From an uncultured Bacteroidales bacterium (GTDB taxonomy: Bacteria; Bacteroidota; Bacteroidia; Bacteroidales; UBA932), in NCBI GenBank assembly GCA_944322605.1, contig CALUPD010000020.1, forward strand, positions 1 through 64,000: 64,000 nucleotides of DNA, given 5' to 3'. Position numbers and translations under genes: made by a program. This document shows positions 47,755 to 56,390 of the stretch, piece by piece; the first letter of the stretch is position 1; the number at the start of each line of letters is the position of its first letter. The notes below the pieces were generated by a model that saw only the letters and a program-made list of their open reading frames with translations, searched no databases and had not been told where the DNA came from.

Positions 47755-50275
47755 ATCCGAAGACAAGACTGTCAAGCCTGACAGAATTATCGTGCACGGA
47801 GCAAGAGTGCACAATCTGAAGAACATAGACGTAGAAGTGCCCCTGAACGGAATAACCGGCATAGCCGGTGTGTCAGGGTCAGGGAAATCATCCCTTGCCC
47901 TCGGCGTATTGTACGCGGAAGGGTCGAGAAGATACCTGGAATCCCTGTCAACATATACCAGAAGGAGGATGACACAGGCATCAAGGGCTGTCGTGGATGA
48001 AGTCCTGTATGTCCCTGCGGCCTTGGCCATGCACCAAAGACCTGGCATCCCTGGCATACGCAGCACCTTCGGCACCGGAACGGAACTGTTGAACAGCCTG
48101 AGGCTCATTTATTCCCGGCTGGCAAGCCACCGCTGCCCGAACGGGCATTATCTGGAACCGTCGCTGAACGTGGCGGCAGGGCTGGAACTGGCATGTCCCG
48201 AATGCGGAGCGCATTTTTTCGCTCCGTCGGCGGAAGAACTATCGTTCAACAGTCAGGGAGCCTGTCCGAAATGCGACGGCACGGGCACTGTCAGGACCGT
48301 GGACGAATCCACCCTGGTCCCTGACGAAAACCTTACCATCGAAGAAGGAGCCGTAGCCCCGTGGAACACGCTGATGTGGTCTCTGATGGTGGATGTTTGC
48401 AAGGAAATGGGGGTGCGCACGGACATACCGTTCCGCCAGCTCACGCCGGAAGAACGCGACATCGTATTCCACGGCCCTGCCGAAAAAAAGCACATTTTCT
48501 ACAAGTCGAAGAATACGAATCAGGCAGGTGAGCTGGACTTCACATATTTCAACGCCACCTACACCGTGGAAAACGCCCTGTCTAAAGTCAAGGATGAAAA
48601 GGGTATGAAGCGTGTCGAAAAGTTCCTGAAGACGGAGACCTGCCCTGACTGCGGAGGGTCCAGGCTTTCGGATGCGGCCCGCGCTCCTCTGGTGAGAGGA
48701 ATATCATTGGCGGAAGCCTGTACAATGACGCTATCCTGCTTGGTGGAATGGGTGAAGGGAATTCCGGACTCGCTTCCTGAAGAAATGCAGGCCATGGCGG
48801 AAAACATCTGCGAATCTTTTCTGGATGCATCTCGCAGGCTGCTGGATTTGGGCGTGGGGTATCTGAGCCTCGACCGTGCAGCCTCGACATTGTCCACAGG
48901 AGAAAGGCAGAGGATGCAGCTCGCGCGCGCAGTCAGGAACAGGACGACAGGAGTATTGTATGTATTGGACGAACCGTCCATAGGACTTCACCCGGCTAAC
49001 ATTGTCGGTTTGGCCGGAGTGATGAAAGACCTCATAGCTGACGGGAACTCCGTCGTGCTGGTCGACCATGACACGCAGATATTGTCGGAATCCGGACGCA
49101 TCATAGAGATGGGTCCGGGGGCCGGCTCCAAAGGAGGGAAAGTCATTGCCGAAGGCACTTTGGACGAGATAAAACGGAATCCTGACTCCAAAATAGGCTC
49201 TTTCCTCTCGGGAAAGGCCAATGTCCGTGTCCGTCAGGCGGCTGAAGCCAATGAAATTTTCGAAAAAGGGAAAATCCATTTGTCGACGGACAATATTCAT
49301 ACGGTGAAGCCTATAGAGGCGGATATTCCGAAAGGAAAGCTTACGGTGGTCACTGGGGTTTCGGGTTCAGGAAAGACGACTCTCGTGCTGGAAAGCCTGG
49401 TTCCGGGTCTGAAAGCTGCGGTTTCCGGGGAAAAACTGCCGGATCATGTGAAAAAAGTCGATGCAGAGGGCATAAGGCATGTGAAGCTTATCGACGCCTC
49501 TCCTATAGGCATCAATGTTCGCTCCACGGTGGCGACTTACGCCAATGTCCATGACGAATTGAGAAAAGTATTCGCGAAGACGGAAGATGCCCGCAAGATG
49601 GGGTTCAGGGACGGGGACTTTTCCTACAATACCGGACGGCTGCGATGCCAAACCTGCGACGGGACAGGCCAGATAAGCCTGGATGTACAGTTTCTGCCCG
49701 ATGTGGACATACCATGTCCTGACTGCCGGGGGTCGAGATATTCGAAGACGGCCAGTCTGATACGCCGTGAAAATGCGGCAGGGGAATTCCACTCGTTGCC
49801 TGAACTGATGGACATGGATATAAGCGATGCCTTGGCGGCATGTGCAGACCTGAAGACAGTGCGGCAGAGATTGCAGGTGCTTCAGGAACTGGGGCTGGGC
49901 TATTTGACTATGGGAGAGCAGACACCCGGCCTTTCGGGAGGAGAGGCCCAGAGGCTTAAGCTGGCCAGCGAGATGGGCCGCGGACAGGAGGATTCGGTCT
50001 TCGTTTTCGACGAGCCTACCATAGGTCTGCATCCTTCCGATGTACAGACTCTTCTACAGGTTTTCCAGAAGCTGGTCGACCACGGGGCGACGGTCATCGT
50101 CATAGAACATGATTTGGATGTCATAAGAAATGCCGACTATATCATCGACATGGGCCCTGGAGGAGGAGATGAGGGTGGTCGGATAGTTTATGCAGGAACT
50201 CCGGACAGGATCGGGAACTGCCTGGAAAGCATAACCGGAAGGTTTGTCGCTGACACCGGCAAGACGAGAGGATAG
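47747..50275 (+). CDS. UvrA2-like ABC ATPase (class II, no UvrB-binding domain)
   Basis: 842 residues from the ATG at 47747. Two ABC modules: Walker A GVSGSGKSS and GVSGSGKTT; signatures LSTGERQRMQLA and LSGGEAQRLKLA; Walker B VLDEPSIGLHP and VFDEPTIGLHP. The C-terminal zinc finger is CQTCDGTG...CPDCRGSRY. The ~100-residue UvrB-interaction domain of class I UvrA, expected near residue 150, is missing: the chain goes from HRCPNGHYLEP almost directly to ACPECGAHFFAP. Class II proteins are linked to drug/DNA-binding resistance rather than standard repair. It is bracketed by R1 arrays and seems to use CTG and GAC codons more than its neighbours, suggesting possible acquisition. Confidence 0.88.
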   Translation: MTESEDKTVKPDRIIVHGARVHNLKNIDVEVPLNGITGIAGVSGSGKSSLALGVLYAEGSRRYLESLSTYTRRRMTQASRAVVDEVLYVPAALAMHQRPGIPGIRSTFGTGTELLNSLRLIYSRLASHRCPNGHYLEPSLNVAAGLELACPECGAHFFAPSAEELSFNSQGACPKCDGTGTVRTVDESTLVPDENLTIEEGAVAPWNTLMWSLMVDVCKEMGVRTDIPFRQLTPEERDIVFHGPAEKKHIFYKSKNTNQAGELDFTYFNATYTVENALSKVKDEKGMKRVEKFLKTETCPDCGGSRLSDAARAPLVRGISLAEACTMTLSCLVEWVKGIPDSLPEEMQAMAENICESFLDASRRLLDLGVGYLSLDRAASTLSTGERQRMQLARAVRNRTTGVLYVLDEPSIGLHPANIVGLAGVMKDLIADGNSVVLVDHDTQILSESGRIIEMGPGAGSKGGKVIAEGTLDEIKRNPDSKIGSFLSGKANVRVRQAAEANEIFEKGKIHLSTDNIHTVKPIEADIPKGKLTVVTGVSGSGKTTLVLESLVPGLKAAVSGEKLPDHVKKVDAEGIRHVKLIDASPIGINVRSTVATYANVHDELRKVFAKTEDARKMGFRDGDFSYNTGRLRCQTCDGTGQISLDVQFLPDVDIPCPDCRGSRYSKTASLIRRENAAGEFHSLPELMDMDISDALAACADLKTVRQRLQVLQELGLGYLTMGEQTPGLSGGEAQRLKLASEMGRGQEDSVFVFDEPTIGLHPSDVQTLLQVFQKLVDHGATVIVIEHDLDVIRNADYIIDMGPGGGDEGGRIVYAGTPDRIGNCLESITGRFVADTGKTRG

Positions 50276-50474
50276 AAAAAAGGGATTTCCCGTGCACTAA
50301 AAAAAGTCATAGCGCAATCAGCTTCATAGCCGAAGAACGGACAGGATGCGATGATGCCATCGGCAATGGCAGATATGCCCCATGGCGGATATGGAATACA
50401 ATCGCGCATCGCCTTTCATTTCCGACAGCTTGCATTATTCTTCCGAACTCTATCCGTATGCGGGCGAGTTTCCT

Positions 50475-50723
50475 TATATTTGGCCTGCTGGCCGCATATG
50501 CTGTCGCGCCTGAGGCAAAGCAAATAAATTTGCTCTGCTCTCGGCTTCTGCGCAATTCGGCCCTTGTGGGCCGCATATACTGTTGCGCCTCGGCATAGCA
50601 AATAAATTTGCTCTGCTCTCGGCTTCTGCGTATATTTGGCCTGCGGCCACATATACGGTAGCACCTCGGTAAAGGAAATCGAACAAGTTCATTTTCTTTA
50701 CTCTCGGTTTCTGCGTATATTTG
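50475..50723 (+). repeat. R1 array, three units plus a partial, upstream of a five-gene cluster
   Basis: It starts mid-unit at TATATTTGGCC-TGCT-GGCC; full units start at about 50505, 50585 and 50661. The small hairpins are GGCC-TGCT-GGCC, GGCCC-TTGT-GGGCC and GGCC-TGC-GGCC. The arms are GCAAATAAATTTGC (twice) and TAAAGGAAAT/ATTTTCTTTA. The final TATATTTG (50716-50723) faces the next gene. The rest of the 504-bp gap between genes (50276-50474 and 50724-50779) shows nothing else recognisable. Confidence 0.85.
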
Positions 50724-50779
50724 TTAATAGTTATGCGGTGCGCTGCATGTTGAGGATGTTCGATATAAATATTGCAGTT

Positions 50780-51088
50780 ATGACACGTGTTTTAAAAGCG
50801 GTTTTTTGGCGCAGCAGCGAAAATGAAGCGACCGGCGAGAGAAGTCTTTATAAAGATGAAGTGTCGCTCGAACTCGACGAGGGGGCGGCAGGAAAGAGGG
50901 TATTTCAGGATAATGCCGTTGAAGGGTTGTCGGGCATGGCTGTCATAGAAAGCGTTGGCGGGGATGGAGCCGTCGTCTCGTCCGGGTGCGAGAGATTTTG
51001 TTTGAGCGTAGGGAAAACGTACCGGACTTCCGTTTATACGGAGGACGGGAATCATTCGTGGTGGTATGAATTCGATATAAGCTTGTAA
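50780..51088 (+). CDS. Small hypothetical protein, first gene of cluster
   Basis: 102 residues from the ATG at 50780; ATGs at 50747 and 50756 are in frame and possible, all downstream of the R1 promoter box at 50716. No signal peptide or membrane helix. The sequence is beta-prone (KDEVSLELDEG, TYRTSVYTEDGNHSWWYEFDISL) with two Cys. I do not recognise the family. The 12-bp gap to the next gene implies co-transcription. Confidence 0.6.
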   Translation: MTRVLKAVFWRSSENEATGERSLYKDEVSLELDEGAAGKRVFQDNAVEGLSGMAVIESVGGDGAVVSSGCERFCLSVGKTYRTSVYTEDGNHSWWYEFDISL

Positions 51089-51100
51089 AAACCATAGACA

Positions 51101-51514
51101 ATGGAAAATCATATGTGGGATACCCTTACCCTTGTCCTCTCGTCTGATCCGGAAAGGATAGGATGTGTCAGGATTCATTATGACCGCGATGAGCTTGTGT
51201 CGGGATGCAATATCATGCGCGAAAGGAGTTTCGCGAGAGAGAGGTTTCCGCTGCCGGAGATAGTGGTTGTGTCAAGCACGCCGCTTGAGATAGAGCTGCG
51301 TGCGTACTACGAAGGCGAAGAGGATCTCGGCATGGATATAAAATTGCATTTGGACGACGATCCTGAAATGTGGATAAGGATAGGCGACCAGCAGGAAGAA
51401 AGGCAGGCGTCTCTCGGACTCAGGCTTGAAGAATTCGGCGATTCTGTAGAAGACGGCGAAGATACGGAAGATGGCGGATATGACGATGACGGACGTTATG
51501 ACGCGTGGGCCTGA
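51101..51514 (+). CDS. Hypothetical acidic protein
   Basis: 137 residues, strongly acidic, with a beta-rich core (LTLVLSSDPERIGCVRIHYD, EIVVVSSTPLEIELRAYY) and an Asp/Glu/Gly-rich tail (EDGEDTEDGGYDDDGRYD). No signal peptide or membrane helix; no family recognised. It follows the previous small gene by 12 bp. Acidic, compact proteins beside a large exported protein are sometimes immunity or chaperone factors, but nothing here shows that directly. Confidence 0.65.
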   Translation: MENHMWDTLTLVLSSDPERIGCVRIHYDRDELVSGCNIMRERSFARERFPLPEIVVVSSTPLEIELRAYYEGEEDLGMDIKLHLDDDPEMWIRIGDQQEERQASLGLRLEEFGDSVEDGEDTEDGGYDDDGRYDAWA

Positions 51515-51730
51515 ATCGCGGATGACGGCTGTTTCATCGCAGGCCAGGTGAATAATAATGCTTATCTGCGGAAAAACCTGGCCATGCTTCCCGTGGTTTT
51601 GTCGGATGGAGAGGCCCTGTCTTTGGACTGTCTCAGAAAATTGGGCACAAACCCGGCTTTACGTGTAAAAAGCTTGCAGCCGCCGGCTGCGCATTGACAA
51701 GATAATCATTCGATATTAACGATAAAGATT
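51515..51730. other. Spacer with hairpin and possible IS-end relic
   Basis: GGCCAGGT (51542-51549) pairs with ACCTGGCC (51576-51583). At 51622-51645 the sequence TTTGGACTGTCTCAGAAAAT resembles the outer ends of some insertion sequences, but no mate or transposase is present. No gene is seen. Confidence 0.35.
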
Positions 51731-54532
51731 ATGCCTATGAAAAAGATACATGTTCTTTTAATCATTTTGATGGCTGGAGCATTGCAGCTGTCCGCGCAGC
51801 CGCGCTACATGGTCAATATCATGAATCCGGTGGAATCCTATGCGTACAAAGCGTATAAATACAACGGCCCCTCATCTCAGCGAATAGCCATGAGCGGAGG
51901 CCTGCAATGGTACGGCGGATTCACGATCGGACATAGCGTAGGGCCTTATAAAGCCGGATATGCCGTATTCGACTTGGGAGGCTCTTATGATAAGCTGATG
52001 TTCGTTCTTGGCCATCAGGATTATTATGACGGTTCAGGAGGATCCGGAGTCGATACTTCCCCTAAGGTATTTACGGTTCATGTAGACGGGCGCAAGGTCC
52101 TCGATAAGGTGATATATGCCTATAGCTTGCCTGAACGCATCACTTTGGATGTCAAAGGGGCGCACGAGGTGAAATTCATTCTTGTGCAGGGGTACGGCCG
52201 CATAGGCGTTGCCGAAGCCACCCTTTGGAAATCTGGAGAAAAGCCTGTCGAGACAGGGAATATCATAGAAGGGAAGGCCGAAACGACGGAATTTGTCAGC
52301 CAGTTGCGGCCTTATTTCAAAAACCGGCAGATAGCCATGGTCTCGCCTGAAGACAATCTGAAGAAAATAAAGGTCAACGGCCGCGAATACGGTTGCGGGA
52401 TGGTGGCCGACATGACAATGGCCCTGATAGGAAGCAATCCGGGATGGGCGTACTTCAACCTCCGGGGACAATATTCTCTTGTTTCCATGGTGATAGGCCC
52501 TGTGGACAATACGGAAGGGAAATACGGTTCGGGATGGATAACTATAAAAGGGGACGGAAAGATACTTAAGGAACTCGAAGTCCGCTACGACGATGTTGCC
52601 CAAAGGATCACGCTCGACGTGACAGGATGCGACATGTTCTCCATCCATACCGAACAGGCGTCGGGGTCTACGAAAATGGGATTCGTGGAAATGAAAGCCT
52701 ATCCGCCTGGAGAAAGTCCTGAAGAGGAGGACGGCTACGGCTCCACTGTCGATCCGAGGCTGAAAAAGCTGCCGGATGTCTGCAAGCTCATTTCGAATAT
52801 CCCTCCTTATGTGGCAGGTTCTTTGGTCAATAAGCAGATTTACGACGGCTCGTCGGATCATATTACATTTTCGATGGGCGGAGTAAGGTTCAGCGAAGGA
52901 CTTATTCTTTTTGAAAAAGCAAGCGTCTTGAGCGACAATACATCGGCATATGCTGCATTCGATCTCGGCAATGAGTTCGACTATGTGAGCTTTACCGCCG
53001 GTTATATAGGAAAAAGCAAGGCGATGAATAATGACGTGCTGTATGTATATGCGGACGACAAGCTTGTTCTCGAAGCCCCTCTTGTGGCGACATCCCCGAA
53101 CAAGAAATACGTAGTCCCTATCAATAAATGCAGGACTCTCAAATTCTACAATAAAGGGTCCGCTACCCTCGATGTTGCCGCATACGGGCTTGCCGACATG
53201 GTCGTTTATCGCGGAGAACCTGTCGAAAATGACCTCTTCGTTCATCCGAGGCCGGAATGTCCGCCGGAAATAGACCTGATAGACCTTGGCGCTCCTTATA
53301 TACATTATGTATCTCCGATGGAAGGCAAGCCGATATTCTATGACGGGTCTACCATGCGCAATTATTTCGAGGTCGGAGACAAGAGGATCAATAAAGGATT
53401 CCTTTTGCAGACGAGCGTGCATTTTTCTCTTGACCATGGAGTCCTTTCCGGAACGGACGGGGCGGCGGCGTCGGTGGTAGGCGGAGCGGCGGTCGGATCT
53501 GCTTTCGTGGCCGGAGGCATGGCTGTCGGAGGGGCCCTTGTCGGCAGCACGCTTGTAGGCGCGGCGGCATTTCTCATGCTTGCGGCAGGCGGCGAGGCGA
53601 TTGAGAATTCGTGCGCGGCATTCAACACTTACGGCGAATACAACAGCGTGACGTTTACAGTAGCATGCGCAAACCCTTACCTGAGTGCCGACAATTACAA
53701 GGAAACCCTGCTTATCGGAGCCGACCAGAAGGTTGTGGCGCAGATCGGGATATATGAAACCATGGAGCCGCAGACAATAACCGTTCCTATAGACGGATGC
53801 GAGCAGCTTATGTTCTGGCTTGCGAATACCGACAACTGGTCAGGTGCTTTCGTGTTTTACGATATAAAGCTGACAAAGGAACGCCTTCCTCTCAATGTTC
53901 CGAAACCGGCAAGGCTGTCGTTGCCGAATGTGCGCCGTCCTGTAGTGGATGTTGAAGAACCGGCCATTGCCTGGGAACGCCCGAGCGGAATCGGCGGACC
54001 GCTTGGTTCATATTTTTCCAGTGTTTCGAGGGTGAGGGAGCAATTGGTGTCATTTATAAAGGCATCCGAACCAACGTACCAGGTAGTGACATATTATCTT
54101 GAAACGGATGCCGGTCAGGTATGCAGGGCCGTGATGCTGTCTCCTGACGAAAATACCAATCTGTTGAGCGGAATATCTGTCATCGGGAAATTGAGGGATT
54201 GCATGACTTTCCTTGAGCGGGTAGACAGGCTGCGTAACGAAATAAACGAAGTATCGTTCGATTCCGCGAATGCCGCGATTGAGCTTGTAGGCATAGAGGG
54301 AATCAAATACGGCAAGCTTTACAAGCAAAGCATAAAGGTTCTTAGGGAGTGCAAGCCGATAGCAGACGAGCTGTACAGGCAGAAATATGCCGAGGCGGAG
54401 TTTCTTAACAGGGTTCTTTCTACGGCTGTCGACATAGACGGCAAGCAAAGCGCGGAAAACTGCATTTTCTGTCCTCTGGCTCCGGGCGAGACGGCTCCGG
54501 ACGGCATGTTGCAGCTTGTGCGCTATTTCTAA
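51731..54532 (+). CDS. Secreted protein with four NPCBM-like domains and a glycine-zipper insert
   Basis: 933 residues with a Sec signal peptide (MKKIHVLLIILMAGALQLSA, no lipobox; ATG at 51737 is an alternative start). Four domains of ~120 residues resemble NPCBM carbohydrate-binding modules: ~48-170 (AVFDLGGSYDKLMFVLGHQD), ~205-325 (AYFNLRGQYSLVSMVIGPVD), ~375-495 (AAFDLGNEFDYVSFTAGYIG) and ~545-720. Domain 4 is split at ~577-622 by a hydrophobic Gly/Ala stretch (GGAAVGSAFVAGGMAVGGAL) with GxxxG spacing. The C-terminal ~150 residues are helical. It looks built to bind outside the cell and perhaps insert into a membrane, but that is inference. Second and later neighbours are unknown proteins. 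Confidence 0.7.
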   Translation: MPMKKIHVLLIILMAGALQLSAQPRYMVNIMNPVESYAYKAYKYNGPSSQRIAMSGGLQWYGGFTIGHSVGPYKAGYAVFDLGGSYDKLMFVLGHQDYYDGSGGSGVDTSPKVFTVHVDGRKVLDKVIYAYSLPERITLDVKGAHEVKFILVQGYGRIGVAEATLWKSGEKPVETGNIIEGKAETTEFVSQLRPYFKNRQIAMVSPEDNLKKIKVNGREYGCGMVADMTMALIGSNPGWAYFNLRGQYSLVSMVIGPVDNTEGKYGSGWITIKGDGKILKELEVRYDDVAQRITLDVTGCDMFSIHTEQASGSTKMGFVEMKAYPPGESPEEEDGYGSTVDPRLKKLPDVCKLISNIPPYVAGSLVNKQIYDGSSDHITFSMGGVRFSEGLILFEKASVLSDNTSAYAAFDLGNEFDYVSFTAGYIGKSKAMNNDVLYVYADDKLVLEAPLVATSPNKKYVVPINKCRTLKFYNKGSATLDVAAYGLADMVVYRGEPVENDLFVHPRPECPPEIDLIDLGAPYIHYVSPMEGKPIFYDGSTMRNYFEVGDKRINKGFLLQTSVHFSLDHGVLSGTDGAAASVVGGAAVGSAFVAGGMAVGGALVGSTLVGAAAFLMLAAGGEAIENSCAAFNTYGEYNSVTFTVACANPYLSADNYKETLLIGADQKVVAQIGIYETMEPQTITVPIDGCEQLMFWLANTDNWSGAFVFYDIKLTKERLPLNVPKPARLSLPNVRRPVVDVEEPAIAWERPSGIGGPLGSYFSSVSRVREQLVSFIKASEPTYQVVTYYLETDAGQVCRAVMLSPDENTNLLSGISVIGKLRDCMTFLERVDRLRNEINEVSFDSANAAIELVGIEGIKYGKLYKQSIKVLRECKPIADELYRQKYAEAEFLNRVLSTAVDIDGKQSAENCIFCPLAPGETAPDGMLQLVRYF

Positions 54533-54569
54533 GCCATGGTTGTCTTTTTTGATTTTTAATTATAAATTT

Positions 54570-55247
54570 ATGGGAAAGGAAAAGAAAATAAATATCCGGA
54601 AGGAACTGGAAAAAATGCGCAAGGCGGTAAAGGACCTGCCTCGTACCGGCAATGGCGACACGATCGAAGCATATTGGAATGTGTGTTGCGGAGATGTGCT
54701 TCTGGCGGAGGAAAATATGCGCAACCAGTCGCGCGAATGGGAGAATTCTTCGCTTGCAAAGGAATTCCTTGATATTGCGGAATACCTTGAAGGGTTCGAC
54801 CACAAATTGGACGGGCTTCAGGCTGCTGCAGGGCGCATGGCAGATGCTGTTTTCGACCATCCGTCCTTAAAGCTCAGGATATTCAAATACAGATTGTTGG
54901 TGTTGAGGCGCATCGAATGCCTCCATGATTGCGAATTGAGCACGACCGAGGATTTGGAGAGCATTATACATTTTTACGAACGGAATATCGAGCGGGCGGA
55001 TAACGGTGAATTCGACTCAATAGAGCAGGAGGGGATTCTCAAGCGCGATCCTGTTGAATGGAGCGCGGAATACGAAAGAGTGATAGACGACGCGGGCCGA
55101 CGTATCGACGAACTTTTAAAAGGGCATCCGCGCGGGATGGGATTTTGCCATGAGTATTGGCAGACGAAAGAATATGTCCTCCGTACCGAATTCGGGATAG
55201 ACTGGCGCAGTCCTGCTGCCATGAATCCGGGAACGATGTTCGATTGA
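54570..55247 (+). CDS. Hypothetical helical protein
   Basis: 225 residues from the ATG at 54570; the frame runs up to 54516 but that part overlaps the previous gene. A charged, mostly helical protein with a Lys-rich start (KEKKINIRKELEKMRKAVK) and no signal peptide or membrane helix. Family not recognised. It sits 37 bp after the 933-residue secreted protein gene and 30 bp before the DUF1963 gene, so it belongs to the same unit. Confidence 0.65.
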   Translation: MGKEKKINIRKELEKMRKAVKDLPRTGNGDTIEAYWNVCCGDVLLAEENMRNQSREWENSSLAKEFLDIAEYLEGFDHKLDGLQAAAGRMADAVFDHPSLKLRIFKYRLLVLRRIECLHDCELSTTEDLESIIHFYERNIERADNGEFDSIEQEGILKRDPVEWSAEYERVIDDAGRRIDELLKGHPRGMGFCHEYWQTKEYVLRTEFGIDWRSPAAMNPGTMFD

Positions 55248-55277
55248 TAGCATAGTTTTGTACGAAACCAAAAGATC

Positions 55278-55955
55278 ATGAAACCTGTATCATTGGTACT
55301 TTCACGTCCGTTCGACCGTGTGGAAATATGCGGAAGCCGTTTTTGGGGCAACCCTGACCTGCCGAAGGGGTACGATTATCCCGTTTTCGAAGACATTGAC
55401 GGAAATCCGTTCGAATACCAGTTTATCTGCCAGATCAATCTGTCGGAGATTGCTCCGTTCGATACGGAAAACAGATTGCCGCATAAAGGCCTGTTGTCTT
55501 TTTTCGCTAAAATCGACCGTTATCTCGGGAGGTTCGACAATGGTTCGTCATTGGGATTGAGCCTGAGTTCTCCCGAGGATGTGAGGGTCCTTTATTTTCC
55601 GGAGGTCGGGGAGGCTGGAGAAAATGCAAATCCCGAATTCGACCAGCTGGTGCTGGTCGATGATGACGGGCGGCCTCTTAATCCTGCCGAATGGAAACTG
55701 GATTTTTCAACAGGCCATGAGTCGGATTATTATCATGACGGGCACGCCCTGCTTGCCGAGCCTGTTCACCGCGAGTGGGAGGATTGGGACGAACCGTGCG
55801 AGGGCTGGAACATATTGCTGGAAATAGATTCGTTTTCAGCCGATGACTTTATTCTTAATTTTGTCGATTTCGGCGTTTTGGATTTTCTGATTTCGCCGGA
55901 AGACCTTGCTGCCCGTCGTTTCGACCGTGTACGCGCGATAGTCCTTTCTTCATAG
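55278..55955 (+). CDS. DUF1963 (YwqG-like) protein
   Basis: 225 residues. It opens CGSRFWGNPDLPKGYDYP and continues FQFICQINLSEIAPF-like (here YQFICQINLSEIAPFD), then LPHKGLLSFFAKID, all typical of DUF1963/YwqG. The end AIV-type strands also fit. The family is cytosolic and of unknown activity, and members recur near toxin/immunity-type loci, so an accessory or protective role in this cluster is possible but not shown. Last gene of the five-gene plus-strand unit. Confidence 0.82.
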   Translation: MKPVSLVLSRPFDRVEICGSRFWGNPDLPKGYDYPVFEDIDGNPFEYQFICQINLSEIAPFDTENRLPHKGLLSFFAKIDRYLGRFDNGSSLGLSLSSPEDVRVLYFPEVGEAGENANPEFDQLVLVDDDGRPLNPAEWKLDFSTGHESDYYHDGHALLAEPVHREWEDWDEPCEGWNILLEIDSFSADDFILNFVDFGVLDFLISPEDLAARRFDRVRAIVLSS

Positions 55956-56390
55956 GGATGCGCAATCCGAAGTTTCTTCCCAGATACAGGACTATGCTCT
56001 TTCGCAGTTTTCTTCATAGGTCCTGTGCAATTCGAAGGCTTTGGCTTTCCTGCATTTTGCCGGAGTCAGGCTTCGAGATGCCCTCTGTCGTGGCGTTCAT
56101 TCCTGCTTGGCCTTTACTGCTTGTTGTCGAATCTGGAGCAAAGGCGAGGCCGAAAGATGAATTTCGAAACTTGCATAGATGAGAAGAGTCCTGCCCGAAA
56201 TGAGGGATTTTAAGGTTTGCGCAGATAAGACAAACCGCATGCGCGATAACGCGCTGCGGTTTTCTTAATCAAGCGTATAATGCAGAAAGTACCATTTTGA
56301 GCCGATCTCTTTTTGGTCAGGCATAACGCGGAAAAATGCCTTTCGGGCCTTTGTCTTCGGGCTTTCATTCATTGCTGGCCTGCCGCCGTT
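55956..56390. other. Gene-free gap between convergent genes
   Basis: Besides the R2 copy at 56194-56300, no gene or structural RNA is seen. The two small frames here (about 62-74 codons) have no recognisable start context or family and are left out. Confidence 0.6.
56194..56300 (+). repeat. Dispersed repeat R2, copy 2 (terminator-like core)
   Basis: Matches 20336-20440. The hairpin ACCGCA(TGCGC...GCGC)TGCGGT differs in its loop from copy 1 but keeps the outer stem AAACCGCA/TGCGGTTTT. Lying between convergent genes (DUF1963 and the S41 fusion), it would serve as terminator in both directions. Confidence 0.75.

Noticed and set aside
50474..50692. Minus-strand frames starting MNLFDFLYRG in the R1 arrays as genes
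   Set aside because: They lie wholly within the repeats; the unit period (76-80) is not a multiple of three, so units are read in different frames, and the signal seen is structural rather than coding.
47341..50723. R1 hairpins as integron attC sites
   Set aside because: Variable self-complementary arms between conserved ends recall attC, but there is no integrase gene and no paired GTTRRRY-type core sites.
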